DNA from: SIG435 sp045530725
Lineage (GTDB): Bacteria; Bacillota; Clostridia; UMGS1810
Assembly: GCA_045530725.1 (NCBI GenBank)
Contig: JAZSCT010000058.1
Location: 1 to 59,431 of the forward strand
DNA: 59,431 nt
Direction of reading: 5' to 3'
Positions within the stretch are counted from its first letter, which is position 1; each line of letters starts with the position of its first letter. Shown here one piece after another: positions 49,645 through 58,393 of the stretch. The position numbers and the translations under genes were made by a program. The notes under the pieces are model-generated. The model worked only from the letters and a program-made list of their open reading frames with translations, had not been told where the DNA came from and searched no databases.

Positions 49645-50814
49645 TCAGATACACATATCAAAAATATCTTTTACCTGTTCATATCCAAGTTCTATTACAG
49701 ATGGAATGGTTCTTGTTTTTGAATAGGTACAAAGATTTGCATAAACTTCTGATGGAGTATGAGGGATGTCAAAATCCGAGAGACGACTTGGCATATTAAG
49801 AAATTCAAAAAACTTTTCCATCTCACAAATACCTTTTAATGCCGCTTTTTCATCATCGCATTCTTCTACATCCCATACATTTCTTGCAAACTGTGCAAAT
49901 CTCGATACATCATATTTATACACATATTTTGCCCATTTGGGATACAAAAGTGCAAGTCCTGCACCGTGAGGCACATCCTCATGCTCGCCACTTAAGGCAT
50001 GTTCAAGTTGATGAACTGCCAAAGCATGTGCTCTTCCGCATCCTGTAAGGTCATTGTGACAAAGGGATGATGCCCACATAAGATTTGCCCTTGCTTGGAA
50101 ATCTGAGGGATTATCCATAACTACTTTTGCACTTTTTATAACATTCTTAAGAATCGCTTCTGAAATACTGTCTGTAAGAGGCGTGGGTTCTACAGGATAG
50201 AAATATCTCTCCATTGTATGAGTCATCATATCCACAATGCCGCAGGCAGTCTGATAAGGGCTCACAGTATAGGTAAGTTCAGGGTTGAGAATTGCAAACT
50301 TACATCTGTTGAACTCTGTACCGCATCCACGCTTTTCCTTAATATCCGTATTTGAAATAACCGCAGACTGACTCATTTCACTTCCTGCCGCAGATATGGT
50401 AAGGATACATCCCACAGGCAAAGCATCCTTTGGAGTTGCCTTTTTTGTAGGGAAATCCCATACGTCTCCCTCATACTTAACACCAAGTGCTGTGAACTTG
50501 CAGGAATCTATCACACTTCCGCCGCCTACTGCAAGAATAAATTCAACTTTCTCTTCTCTTGCAACCTTTATGGCATCATATACAAAGGAAAGTCTCGGGT
50601 TGGGATCAACACCACCCATTTCTACAAATTCTATATTATTATTCTTAAGAGAATTCACAACTTCATCATAAAGACCTGACTTTTTGATGCTTGATTTGCC
50701 GTATTGCATCATTATCTTTTTGTAACCATAGTTTTTTATAATCTCGCCCACATTTTTGTGAGTATCTTTTCCAAAAAACACCTTGGTTGGTGTATGATAT
50801 ATAAAATTCTGCAT
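49645..50814 (-). CDS. Iron-containing alcohol dehydrogenase (butanol-dehydrogenase type)
   Basis: About 389 residues. NAD(P) site AVGGGSVIDSCKFTALG; metal ligands in CGIVDMMTHTMERYF, and in AVHQLEHALSGEHEDVPHG (His and His). The N-terminus NFIYHTPTKVFFGKDTH matches the BdhA/YugJ group that reduces aldehydes to alcohols with NAD(P)H. ATG at 50814 behind AGAAGGATGG chosen over the longer frame. First gene of the unit containing nadE, ynzC and the WG gene. Confidence 0.93.
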   Translation of the reverse strand: MQNFIYHTPTKVFFGKDTHKNVGEIIKNYGYKKIMMQYGKSSIKKSGLYDEVVNSLKNNNIEFVEMGGVDPNPRLSFVYDAIKVAREEKVEFILAVGGGSVIDSCKFTALGVKYEGDVWDFPTKKATPKDALPVGCILTISAAGSEMSQSAVISNTDIKEKRGCGTEFNRCKFAILNPELTYTVSPYQTACGIVDMMTHTMERYFYPVEPTPLTDSISEAILKNVIKSAKVVMDNPSDFQARANLMWASSLCHNDLTGCGRAHALAVHQLEHALSGEHEDVPHGAGLALLYPKWAKYVYKYDVSRFAQFARNVWDVEECDDEKAALKGICEMEKFFEFLNMPSRLSDFDIPHTPSEVYANLCTYSKTRTIPSVIELGYEQVKDIFDMCI

Positions 50815-50846
50815 AAAAACCATCCTTCTTTTCTTCAATACATTAT

Positions 50847-50875
50847 AGTATATCATTTTTAAGAAACTATGTAAA
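50847..50875 (-). promoter_or_regulatory. Promoter of the alcohol dehydrogenase-nadE-ynzC-WG unit
   Basis: Minus strand -35 TTTACA (50875-50870), 17 bp, -10 TATACT (50852-50847), about 33 bp from the ATG. Confidence 0.65.
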
Positions 50876-50885
50876 TGTTTTTTAC

Positions 50886-50917
50886 AAAAAAGGAGATGTA
50901 AAATAATCTACATCTCC
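50886..50917 (-). terminator. Terminator behind trpS
   Basis: Minus strand GGAGATGTA (50917-50909) pairs with TACATCTCC (50900-50892), followed by TTTTTT. It separates trpS from the downstream promoter. Confidence 0.88.
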
Positions 50918-50933
50918 GAAATTCTATGGTGAA

Positions 50934-52022
50934 TTATTGATTTGCGTATTTTTCCGCCTGTTCTCTTATAAGTTCTTCATCATCAAAGTAATTGATTTTC
51001 ATAGCCTCTTTCACATCAGCCAATGTCTTTGATGCTGCTTCTCTTGCCTTTTCGGTACCCTTTTTCAATATTTCATACACATAAGGAATATCTTTTTCGA
51101 ATTCTTTTCTTCTTTCTCTTATAGGCTGGAGTTCTTCCTGCAAAACATTGTTTAAGAACTTCTTAACCTTCATATCACCAAGACCGCCCCTCTGGTAATG
51201 AGCCTTAAGTTCGTCAAGGTTCTGATATTCAGGAAGATAGATACCGAAATGTTCTTCCTTACAGAATGCATCAAGATATGTAAATACTGTATTGCCTTCG
51301 ATAGAACCGGGATCTTCGATTCTGATGTGGTTTGGATCTGTAAACATTCCCATTACCTTCTGTTTCACGTCCTTCTCTGTGTCAGAAAGGTATATACAGT
51401 TGCCAAGGGACTTACTCATCTTCGCCTTGCCGTCTGTACCCGGAAGTCTTAAGCATGCCGCATTTGAGGGAAGAAGTACTTCAGGTTCTGTGAGAGTCTC
51501 TCCATAAACCTGGTTGAACTTTCTTACGATTTCTTTTGTCTGCTCTATCATAGGAAGTTGATCCTCACCTACAGGAACAGTAGTAGCCTTAAACGCTGTA
51601 ATATCTGCCGCCTGACTTATAGGATATGTGAAGAATCCCACAGGAATACTTGCTTCAAAATTTCTCATCTGGATTTCTGATTTAACTGTGGGGTTTCTCT
51701 GAAGTCTTGAAACAGTAACAAGGTTCATATAATAGAAGGAAAGTTCTGTAAGTTCTGAAATCTGTGACTGGATAAAAAGTGTGCTCTTTTCGGGATCAAG
51801 ACCGCAGGAAAGATAATCAAGCGCCACTTCGATAACATTCTGTCTTACTTTTTCAGGGCAGTCAGCATTGTCGGTAAGTGCCTGAGCATCTGCTATCATT
51901 ATGTAAATTTTGTCGAACTCACCTGAGTTCTGAAGTTCTACTCTTCTTTTAAGCGAACCTACATAGTGTCCTATGTGAAGTTTTCCGGTAGGTCTGTCAC
52001 CGGTAAGAATAATCTTTGACAT
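50934..52022 (-). CDS. trpS: Tryptophanyl-tRNA synthetase
   Basis: 362 residues. Class I motifs: TGDRPTGKLHIGHYVGSL (HIGH) and KAKMSKSLGN (KMSKS). Normal size is about 330; the extra residues are C-terminal, charged. It is 16 bp behind mtnN with CGGAGG before the ATG. No T-box leader is present upstream. Confidence 0.96.
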   Translation of the reverse strand: MSKIILTGDRPTGKLHIGHYVGSLKRRVELQNSGEFDKIYIMIADAQALTDNADCPEKVRQNVIEVALDYLSCGLDPEKSTLFIQSQISELTELSFYYMNLVTVSRLQRNPTVKSEIQMRNFEASIPVGFFTYPISQAADITAFKATTVPVGEDQLPMIEQTKEIVRKFNQVYGETLTEPEVLLPSNAACLRLPGTDGKAKMSKSLGNCIYLSDTEKDVKQKVMGMFTDPNHIRIEDPGSIEGNTVFTYLDAFCKEEHFGIYLPEYQNLDELKAHYQRGGLGDMKVKKFLNNVLQEELQPIRERRKEFEKDIPYVYEILKKGTEKAREAASKTLADVKEAMKINYFDDEELIREQAEKYANQ

Positions 52023-52038
52023 TGTTTCTTCCTCCGAA

Positions 52039-52770
52039 TTATTTGTCTATAATATTTAAAAATTCCTTTGTAACCAAGATAGAGTTCTTTGCCACATCTA
52101 CTGCATTAAATTCATATACTTCTGCATTTTCGTCAGCATTGTCGGAAATAGCACGTACCACACCAAAAGGTACCCCGTTGAGTCTTGCCACCTGACCGAT
52201 GGCACCGCCTTCCATTTCGCAACATACTGCACAGAAATTATCTACAATGAAATCCTTCTTTGAAGAATCGGCGATAAACTGATCTCCGCTTGCAATAACC
52301 CCTGTATAAGTGTGAATGCCAAGGATTTCCGTTGCCTTCTGGAATGAAGATACGATTTTTTCATCACACTTTATCTCAACAGTTGCATCTTCTCCCCATG
52401 GCTTATCATCACTTCTTTTGCCGAAAGGAGTCATACCGAGAGGCCATCCGAGAAAAGTGATGTCATAATCGTGCTGAACCACACTTTCCGCAATGGCAAT
52501 ATTTCCTATATTGAGATTTATATTAAGTGATCCGCCCACACCTGTGTTTATGATCATATCAGGACTATATCTGAGTATCATAGCCTCTGCACACATTGAT
52601 GCATTTACCTTACCTTCTCCCGATACTGCCATAACCACTCTATGACCGTTTATCTCACCTTTTGTAAATTCTATTCCGCTGATAATCTCCGATTGTTTGT
52701 CTGTTGCCTCCGCCTTCAGCATATCAAGTTCAATATTCATTGCGGCAATAATTCCAACCAATTTTGACAT
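52039..52770 (-). CDS. mtnN: 5'-methylthioadenosine/S-adenosylhomocysteine nucleosidase
   Basis: 243 residues. GIIAAMNIELDML (catalytic Glu), VSGEGKVNASMCAEA, ASGDQFI, CEMEGGAIGQVA and RAISDNAD (catalytic Asp) match the Pfs family, although a couple of usually invariant positions vary (Gly-Gly-Ala after MEG). It recycles SAM by-products and feeds autoinducer-2 pathways where LuxS is present. Operon with trpS. Confidence 0.92.
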   Translation of the reverse strand: MSKLVGIIAAMNIELDMLKAEATDKQSEIISGIEFTKGEINGHRVVMAVSGEGKVNASMCAEAMILRYSPDMIINTGVGGSLNINLNIGNIAIAESVVQHDYDITFLGWPLGMTPFGKRSDDKPWGEDATVEIKCDEKIVSSFQKATEILGIHTYTGVIASGDQFIADSSKKDFIVDNFCAVCCEMEGGAIGQVARLNGVPFGVVRAISDNADENAEVYEFNAVDVAKNSILVTKEFLNIIDK

Positions 52771-52800
52771 ATTAATTCTCCTAAATACAGATAATTAAAT

Positions 52801-52829
52801 ATTTTATCACAATGAGAGGATTTTTTCAA
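52801..52829 (-). promoter_or_regulatory. Promoter of mtnN-trpS
   Basis: Minus strand -35 TTGAAA (52829-52824), 17 bp, -10 TAAAAT (52806-52801). The -35 touches the stop codon of the preceding flavoprotein gene. Confidence 0.65.
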
Positions 52830-54346
52830 GTAATATATTTATTCACTATACTCATTCCACATCTGATGCCGTCAATGGCAGAGGATGTGATGCCTCCTGC
52901 ATATCCCGCACCTTCTCCGCTTGGGTAAATCCCTTCAACATTTGACATAAATTCTTCGTTTCTTAATATCCTTACAGGCGATGAACTTCTTGCTTCAATC
53001 CCCGTAAGTACCGCATCTTTGTCATCAAAACCTTTAAGTTTTCTTCCCATATGAGTTATGGCTTCTTTCATTGAGTCAGTAATATATGAAGGGAAAAGTC
53101 TGTTCATATCATAAGGTGTCACACCGGGACGGTATGAAGGCTCCACCTTATAAAAACTGTCGCCTGTTTTCCCCAAAAAGAAATCTCCCACCTTCTGTAC
53201 AGGTGCAAAAAACTTACCACCGCCTGCTTCAAATGCCCTTTTTTCATACATTCTCTGAAGTTCTATCCCCGACAATGGATGTGAAGTGGGGAAATCATCG
53301 GGAGTAACACTTACAAGAAGTGCAGAGTTGGCATTTATTTTATCTCGGGCATAATAACTCATACCGTTTGTACATACCATTCCCTCTTCACTTGCTCCAC
53401 CTACCACCACACCTCCGGGGCACATACAGAAGGTATATACTCCTCTGCCTGTTGCGGCATGGTGACTCAGTTTGTAATCCGCCGCACCAAGATATGGGCT
53501 TTCACAAAAGTCCTTGTACTGTGCTTTGTTTATATCACTCTGCAGATGTTCTATTCTTACTCCCAGAGAAAATGCCTTGGGAATCATTTGAAGACCTTTT
53601 TTGTAAAGCATTTCAAATGTATCCCTTGCACTGTGACCTGTTGCAAAAACCACATCACAGCAAGGGTATTCATCTTTGTCTGTGACAACCTTAGTTATTT
53701 TGTTATTTGTTATACTGATGTCACATACCTTTTCGTTGAAATGAAATTCTCCCCCATATGATATGATTTTTTGTCTTAAATTCTTTATTACAATTCTTAA
53801 TTTGTCTGTTCCTATATGAGGTTTTGCCTGATAGAGAATTTCTTCAGGAGCACCGCATTCTACAAAAAGACGAAGTACCTCTTCTTTGTAAGGGCTTGAT
53901 ATAAGAGTGGTAAGTTTTCCGTCAGAAAAGGTACCTGCTCCTCCTTCGCCAAACTGAATATTACTTTCTGTATCTAAATCCGACGTATCAAAAAACAAGT
54001 CAATCTTTTTTGCCCTTTTATCTACCATATCTCCCCTTTCAAACACGATGGGACATAACCCTGAAAGAGAAAGAACATATGCACAAAAAAGTCCTGCAGG
54101 ACCGCTTCCCACCACAATGGGACGAAGTGGCGACTGAGTTTTTGGCACACTAAGGCGGGTGATGATTTCTTCTTCACCCTTTTTTAGTGCTTCTACCATA
54201 TATACAAATGACACTCCGCCTCTTGCATCTACAGACTTCTTTTTTATAATTAACTTGTCTATCTTAAATCCGGCTTTTTTCTCCGCCTTATTCATAAGGT
54301 CAGAAAAACTGTGATCTATCGGAAGTTTAATTGAATTTATAATCAT
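52826..54346 (-). CDS. FAD-dependent dehydrogenase, COG2509 family
   Basis: 506 residues. N-terminal 85-residue domain, then the dinucleotide motif VVGSGPAGLFCAYVLS, the flavin/substrate loop NIQFGEGGAGTFSDGKLTT, VVFATGHSARDTF, and C-terminal GEGAGYAGGITSSAIDG. This family is common in anaerobes but without known substrate. It follows the other flavoprotein gene by 29 bp on the same strand, so the two probably share a promoter at 55.63 kb. Confidence 0.88.
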   Translation of the reverse strand: MIINSIKLPIDHSFSDLMNKAEKKAGFKIDKLIIKKKSVDARGGVSFVYMVEALKKGEEEIITRLSVPKTQSPLRPIVVGSGPAGLFCAYVLSLSGLCPIVFERGDMVDKRAKKIDLFFDTSDLDTESNIQFGEGGAGTFSDGKLTTLISSPYKEEVLRLFVECGAPEEILYQAKPHIGTDKLRIVIKNLRQKIISYGGEFHFNEKVCDISITNNKITKVVTDKDEYPCCDVVFATGHSARDTFEMLYKKGLQMIPKAFSLGVRIEHLQSDINKAQYKDFCESPYLGAADYKLSHHAATGRGVYTFCMCPGGVVVGGASEEGMVCTNGMSYYARDKINANSALLVSVTPDDFPTSHPLSGIELQRMYEKRAFEAGGGKFFAPVQKVGDFFLGKTGDSFYKVEPSYRPGVTPYDMNRLFPSYITDSMKEAITHMGRKLKGFDDKDAVLTGIEARSSSPVRILRNEEFMSNVEGIYPSGEGAGYAGGITSSAIDGIRCGMSIVNKYIT

Positions 54347-54375
54347 CTTTTATATTCCCTTCGAAAAAAGGATTG

Positions 54376-55614
54376 TCAGATACTCTCTGCCGCACTTATG
54401 CCTGCAAGTGTACCTGAACTCCACGCCCATTGAAGATTGTATCCGCCGCAGTCTCCGTCTATATCAAGGACTTCTCCTGTAAGATAGAGTCCTGACACAA
54501 TCTTTGACTCCATAGTGGAAGGATTGAAATCAGAAGAATCTATACCACCTGCAACCACCTGACAGGATTCGAATGAATTTGTACCGGATATTTCAAATCT
54601 CCAGTCACAGATAATGGATGCAAGTTTGTATAAAATGTTGTCATTAAGAACAGATGAAACTGCGGTGAGTTTTTCTTCAGTTATATCTTTGATAAGTCTT
54701 ATTCCCACAAATTTGTTCATCATACCCAGAAGGTAGTTTTCCAAAGATACATCTCTTCTTCTTTTGAGAAGATGCATATATACATCATCTATTGACTTAT
54801 CAGGCATAAGATTGAGGGATATTTCTGCTTTTTTTCCTTTATTTATTGCTTCAGACATAATTCTTGATAATGAAAATATGGGCGGACCTGAAAGCCCGTA
54901 ATCTGTAAAAAGCACTTCTCCGTACTCGCTTTTTATTAACTCTCCCGAAACATATGCCGAGGCAATTGCCATCACCTTCACGCCCTTCATGGATGCACAT
55001 TTTTTATCCTTTGTCCTTAGTTGAACCAATGCAGGGATAAGATCTGTAGTTTTGTGTCCGAGGTTTTCCACCACAGAATATGAACCTGAAGTATCCCCTT
55101 TTATTCCTGCTATACTTCCTGTGGCAAAGATAACTTTTTTTGCATTAAATACCTTACCATTTGCACAATATAGAAAGAATATTCCGTCTTTTACCCTTAT
55201 CTCCTTACAGTCTGTATCACAAAAGACTTCACAACCTGTTCTTTCAAGTTCGTATCTTAATGAATCCACTACACTTGATGCCTGAAGACTGTAAGGATAC
55301 ACCTTGCCGTCCTCTTCTGCCTTTGCTACAACACCGATACTCTCAAAGAAATCAAGGGTATCATATATATTCATTTTTGAAAGAGCACTCATTACAAAGC
55401 GTGGGTTTTTCCCATGATAATTGGAAGGCTCTGTATTCATATTTGTAAGGTTGCATCTTCCGTTACCTGTGGTAAGGATTTTCTTCCCAACACGGTTGTT
55501 TTTTTCAACGATGCATATTTTGAGTTTTGGATTGGTTTTGTGTGCGAATATTGCAGAAATCATTCCGCTTGCACCGCCACCTACTATCAGTATATCGTAT
55601 AACACGCCTAACAC
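54376..55614 (-). CDS. NAD(P)/FAD-dependent oxidoreductase, HI0933/BaiN-like
   Basis: About 412 residues. ILIVGGGASGMISAIFA, TTGNGRCNLTN, VIFATGSIAG and the C-terminal GEVLDIDGDCGGYNLQWAWS are the HI0933-family signature. Members include BaiN-type bile-acid enzymes, but most have unknown substrates. The frame begins with a GTG at 55614; a second GTG three codons on has GGGGTG ahead of it, so the exact start is uncertain. Confidence 0.88.
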   Translation of the reverse strand: MLGVLYDILIVGGGASGMISAIFAHKTNPKLKICIVEKNNRVGKKILTTGNGRCNLTNMNTEPSNYHGKNPRFVMSALSKMNIYDTLDFFESIGVVAKAEEDGKVYPYSLQASSVVDSLRYELERTGCEVFCDTDCKEIRVKDGIFFLYCANGKVFNAKKVIFATGSIAGIKGDTSGSYSVVENLGHKTTDLIPALVQLRTKDKKCASMKGVKVMAIASAYVSGELIKSEYGEVLFTDYGLSGPPIFSLSRIMSEAINKGKKAEISLNLMPDKSIDDVYMHLLKRRRDVSLENYLLGMMNKFVGIRLIKDITEEKLTAVSSVLNDNILYKLASIICDWRFEISGTNSFESCQVVAGGIDSSDFNPSTMESKIVSGLYLTGEVLDIDGDCGGYNLQWAWSSGTLAGISAAESI

Positions 55615-55627
55615 CCCATTTTAATTG

Positions 55628-55688
55628 ATTATATCTTTATTTAAGTATATTTGTCAAGGTTGACTATTCTCTTTGATTATTGTAAAAT
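55628..55688. promoter_or_regulatory. Divergent, overlapping promoters of the flavoprotein and nitroreductase genes
   Basis: Minus strand: TTGACA (55657-55652), 18 bp, TATAAT (55633-55628). Plus strand: TTGACT (55660-55665), 17 bp, TAAAAT (55683-55688). The two -35 boxes are back to back, two bases apart, so the polymerases would compete. Confidence 0.75.
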
Positions 55689-55708
55689 ACTATGCGAGGT
55701 GAATTGAT

Positions 55709-56284
55709 ATGACAGTATATGAAGCAATAATGAAAAGACGTACAATAAGAAAATATAAACAAATAAAACCCGCAAATGATGTACTTAAAAAAATCATAAA
55801 CTCTGCCAGAGTCTGCGCATCTGCGGCAAATATGCAGCCACTTAAGTATATGGTTGTATCAAGTGATGAGATGTGCAACAAAATATTTCCCTGCCTTAAA
55901 TGGGCGGCATATTTCGAAGATGGTTCAGGCAAACCAAAAGAAGGAGAAGAACCTACCGCTTATGTAATCATTCTGGGGGATAAAAATATGAAAACTTCTT
56001 TTGATACAGATGCAGGTGCGGCAATTACAAATATGATGCTTACTGCATATGAGGAAGGACTTGGAAGTTGCTGGTTTGCATCAGTAGAAAGACAAAAAGT
56101 GAAAGAAATCTTAAACATTGATGAAAACCTTGATGTACTTTATGTATTATCATTGGGATTCCCTATGGAAGAAAGCAACGAATGTGAAATGAAAGATAAT
56201 GATGTAAAATACTTCAGGAATGAAGACGGATCAATAAGCGTACCAAAGAGAAGTATGGACGAGGTACTTATTGATATAGTGTAA
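55709..56284 (+). CDS. Nitroreductase-family flavoprotein
   Basis: 191 residues. FMN contacts in MKRRTIRKY and the ARVCASAANMQPLKY loop (Ala-Ala-Asn-Met-Gln-Pro), and C-terminal GLGSCWFASVERQKV and VLSLGFPMEE. Such enzymes reduce nitro groups, quinones or other small substrates with NAD(P)H. GAGGTGAATTG precedes the ATG. Single gene with its own terminator. Confidence 0.92.
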   Translation: MTVYEAIMKRRTIRKYKQIKPANDVLKKIINSARVCASAANMQPLKYMVVSSDEMCNKIFPCLKWAAYFEDGSGKPKEGEEPTAYVIILGDKNMKTSFDTDAGAAITNMMLTAYEEGLGSCWFASVERQKVKEILNIDENLDVLYVLSLGFPMEESNECEMKDNDVKYFRNEDGSISVPKRSMDEVLIDIV

Positions 56285-56291
56285 ATAACAG

Positions 56292-56320
56292 AAAAGACAC
56301 CCATATCGGTGTCTTTTTTT
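56292..56320 (+). terminator. Terminator behind the nitroreductase gene
   Basis: AAAAGACACC (56292-56301) pairs with GGTGTCTTTT (56308-56317), continuing in a T-run. It may also serve the converging gtrA gene. Confidence 0.9.
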
Positions 56321-56337
56321 GATATTATTAAAGGCAT

Positions 56338-56736
56338 TTATCCTCTTGTATTTTCCTGATTGATATATATCACATATTTTGAAAACAAAAATTCAAGGAT
56401 AAAATTTGAAATCATTGTAACGGCTAAGATGATGTAGTCATTGATCTGTGACATTTCTGCAAGATGACCAAGATATGTTGACAAAGGTGTAAACACCGCA
56501 TAGAATCCAAAGAGTTTCGCCATTGCTACAGGAACATTTGCATCAGATCTGAAGGTATAGCGTCTGTTGAATGTAAAGTTCCATATTATTGACAAGATAA
56601 GGGATGTAAGATAAGACGGCCAGTATCTCCAGTCCAATAATTCATTAAACAAAGTAAATGACACAACCTGTATGATTCCTGCAGATACAGAAAACAATGT
56701 GAATTTTATCATTTGAATAACTGATTCTTTTTTCAT
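56338..56736 (-). CDS. GtrA-family membrane protein
   Basis: About 132 residues with four membrane helices: FTLFSVSAGIIQVVSFTLF, YLTSLILSIIWNFTFN, AKLFGFYAVFTPLSTYLG and IILAVTMISNFILEFLFS. The motif WNFTFNRRYTF is diagnostic of GtrA, which is thought to flip or present lipid-linked sugars for surface glycosylation. The ATG at 56736 behind AAAGGTGATG is chosen. Confidence 0.9.
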   Translation of the reverse strand: MKKESVIQMIKFTLFSVSAGIIQVVSFTLFNELLDWRYWPSYLTSLILSIIWNFTFNRRYTFRSDANVPVAMAKLFGFYAVFTPLSTYLGHLAEMSQINDYIILAVTMISNFILEFLFSKYVIYINQENTRG

Positions 56737-56797
56737 ATTCATCACCTTTCATATATTCTTTGCTGATAAAAAATATAAACTCAATGCTTTCGTTCTT

Positions 56798-56868
56798 ATT
56801 CTAACATAAAACCGCTGTCAGTTCAAGTTTTATGTATGATTGACAAACGCTCCTTTGTGTTGTATAAT
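56798..56868. promoter_or_regulatory. Divergent promoters of gtrA and uxuA
   Basis: Plus strand consensus promoter TTGACA (56840-56845), 17 bp, TATAAT (56863-56868) for uxuA. Minus strand TTGAAC (56826-56821), 17 bp, TAGAAT (56803-56798) for the GtrA gene. The uxuA promoter is the only perfect match to both hexamers that I found with 17-bp spacing in this window. Confidence 0.8.
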
Positions 56869-56907
56869 TTTGGTACAAAAGTTTTTATAAAAAAGGAGAT
56901 TACTATT

Positions 56908-57948
56908 ATGAAGATGACCTTCAGATGGTACGGCGATTCCGACCCTGTTACTCTTGATCAGATAAGACAGATTCCGGGTATGAAAGGTATCGTAAGTGCT
57001 ATATACGATGTTCCCGTAGGCGAAGTGTGGAGTTACGAAAAAATCAAAGCACTAAAGGACAAAATTGAGGCTAAGGGATTAGAGTTCACCACTATCGAAA
57101 GTGTACCTGTTCACGAAGATATCAAAATGGGTAAACCTTCACGTGACAGACTTATCGCTAACTACTGTGAAACTCTCAACAATCTGGGAAAATGCGGTAT
57201 CAAAGTTGTATGCTACAACTTCATGCCTGTATTCGACTGGACAAGATCAGAACTTGATCATGTAAACAAAGACGGTTCTACATCACTTGTATATTATCAG
57301 GATCAGATTGACAAATGGGATCTTAAGAATGACGAACTTACACTTCCCGGCTGGGATGCAAGTTATACAAAAGATCAGTTAAAAGGCATCCTTGAAGAAT
57401 ATGAAGCAATCGATGATGAAAAACTCTGGGAGAACTTAGGATACTTCTTAAAGAAGATCATCCCTGTAGCAGAAATCAACGATATCAGAATGGCAATCCA
57501 TCCTGACGACCCACCATGGGGCATCTTTGGTCTTCCAAGAATCATCAAAGACTATGATAGTTATAAGAGACTTGCAGAGACTGTTCCAAGTACATACAAC
57601 GGTATCACACTTTGCACAGGTTCACTTGGACCAAATGCGGCAAATGACCTTGTGAAACTTATACACGACTTCTCTGACAGAATCCACTTCGGTCACGTAA
57701 GAAATATCTTAAGAGTTGACGGATGTTCATTTGAAGAAACTGCTCATATGTCTGAATACGGAAGTATCGATATGTATGAGATTATGAAGGCATTCTATGA
57801 TATTAAGTTTGAAGGTCCAATCCGTCCTGACCACGGAAGAATGGTCTGGGGAGAAACAGGAAAACCAGGATACGGTCTTTATGACAGAGCACTTGGATCA
57901 TGCTACTTAAACGGACTTTGGGAAGCTATTGATAAGTCTGCCAAATAA
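56908..57948 (+). CDS. uxuA: Mannonate dehydratase
   Basis: About 346 residues. Dehydrates D-mannonate to 2-keto-3-deoxygluconate in glucuronate breakdown. Family motifs: MTFRWYGDSDPV, CYNFMPVFDWTRS, MAIHPDDPPW, LCTGSLG, FGHVRN and RPDHGRM, containing the metal-binding Cys, His and Asp. The ATG at 56908 has AAAAAGGAG upstream; the frame from 56836 contains the promoter and is rejected. No other glucuronate gene is near, and expression is driven by a near-perfect promoter. Confidence 0.95.
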   Translation: MKMTFRWYGDSDPVTLDQIRQIPGMKGIVSAIYDVPVGEVWSYEKIKALKDKIEAKGLEFTTIESVPVHEDIKMGKPSRDRLIANYCETLNNLGKCGIKVVCYNFMPVFDWTRSELDHVNKDGSTSLVYYQDQIDKWDLKNDELTLPGWDASYTKDQLKGILEEYEAIDDEKLWENLGYFLKKIIPVAEINDIRMAIHPDDPPWGIFGLPRIIKDYDSYKRLAETVPSTYNGITLCTGSLGPNAANDLVKLIHDFSDRIHFGHVRNILRVDGCSFEETAHMSEYGSIDMYEIMKAFYDIKFEGPIRPDHGRMVWGETGKPGYGLYDRALGSCYLNGLWEAIDKSAK

Positions 57949-58022
57949 GTAAACCTTCGGGATGTAAAAATTCCTCATACCACAAAATGGCATAGAAAGA
58001 ATATATAAGGTATTTTTAATGT

Positions 58023-58058
58023 AGGAAAGCATCAAATATGATGCTTTCCTTTGTTTTT
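58023..58058 (+). terminator. Terminator behind uxuA
   Basis: Perfect 12-bp stem AGGAAAGCATCA (58023-58034) / TGATGCTTTCCT (58039-58050), loop of four, followed by TTGTTTTTG. Confidence 0.88.
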
Positions 58059-58071
58059 GTGCCATTTTGTT

Positions 58072-58100
58072 TTGAACAAACTTCACCATCGTAGTATAAA
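58072..58100 (+). promoter_or_regulatory. Promoter in the uxuA-EamA intergenic region
   Basis: TTGAAC (58072-58077), 17 bp, TATAAA (58095-58100), just behind the uxuA terminator. No gene in the longer class follows; the next signals are the ribosome-binding site and hairpin at 58.17 kb. Confidence 0.55.
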
Positions 58101-58175
58101 CATACAACTTCGGTTCAGTTTGTCATACTTAATGATACAGAATCCAATTTGCAAATAGTATTTAAATTAAAGGAG

Positions 58176-58208
58176 AAAAGAGCCGATATGATAAATATCG
58201 GCTCTTTT
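58176..58208 (+). other. Perfect 14-bp hairpin enclosing a start codon
   Basis: AAAAGAGCCGATAT (58176-58189) pairs with ATATCGGCTCTTTT (58195-58208), loop of five. It could be a terminator (weak T-run) or a translation-control element, since an ATG at 58188 sits at its tip and AAAGGAG stands directly before it. Confidence 0.75.
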
Positions 58209-58283
58209 CATTCAGGGGAATATGTGAAAAATGATTTCACGTCGAACAGATATACATCTGTTCATTATTATGCTACTCTTTGA
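58188..58283 (+). CDS. Possible 31-residue peptide
   Basis: The product starts MINIGSFHSGEYVKNDFTSN and ends in a Tyr-rich tail (HYYATL). Supporting points: AAAGGAG 12 bases ahead of the ATG, a promoter with 17-bp spacing upstream and a stop codon before the next promoter. Against: short, no recognised family, and the start codon lies in a strong hairpin. The DNA from 57949 to 58393 otherwise holds only the uxuA terminator and the EamA promoter. Confidence 0.35.
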   Translation: MINIGSFHSGEYVKNDFTSNRYTSVHYYATL

Positions 58284-58329
58284 TTATGATAGTTTTGTGA
58301 AAGAAAAGTGTTATATTACAGAAAACGTC

Positions 58330-58358
58330 TTGCAAATTATGTCAATTAATGATAGAAT
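58330..58358 (+). promoter_or_regulatory. Promoter of the EamA transporter gene
   Basis: TTGCAA (58330-58335), 17 bp, TAGAAT (58353-58358), 35 bp ahead of the ATG. Confidence 0.65.
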
Positions 58359-58393
58359 TGCATTTGTGATTACTATATATGAGGTAGAATAAA

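Noticed and set aside
52023..52038. T-box leader of trpS
   Set aside because: trpS follows mtnN by 16 bp, and the mtnN promoter region lacks the T-box sequence and a long leader.
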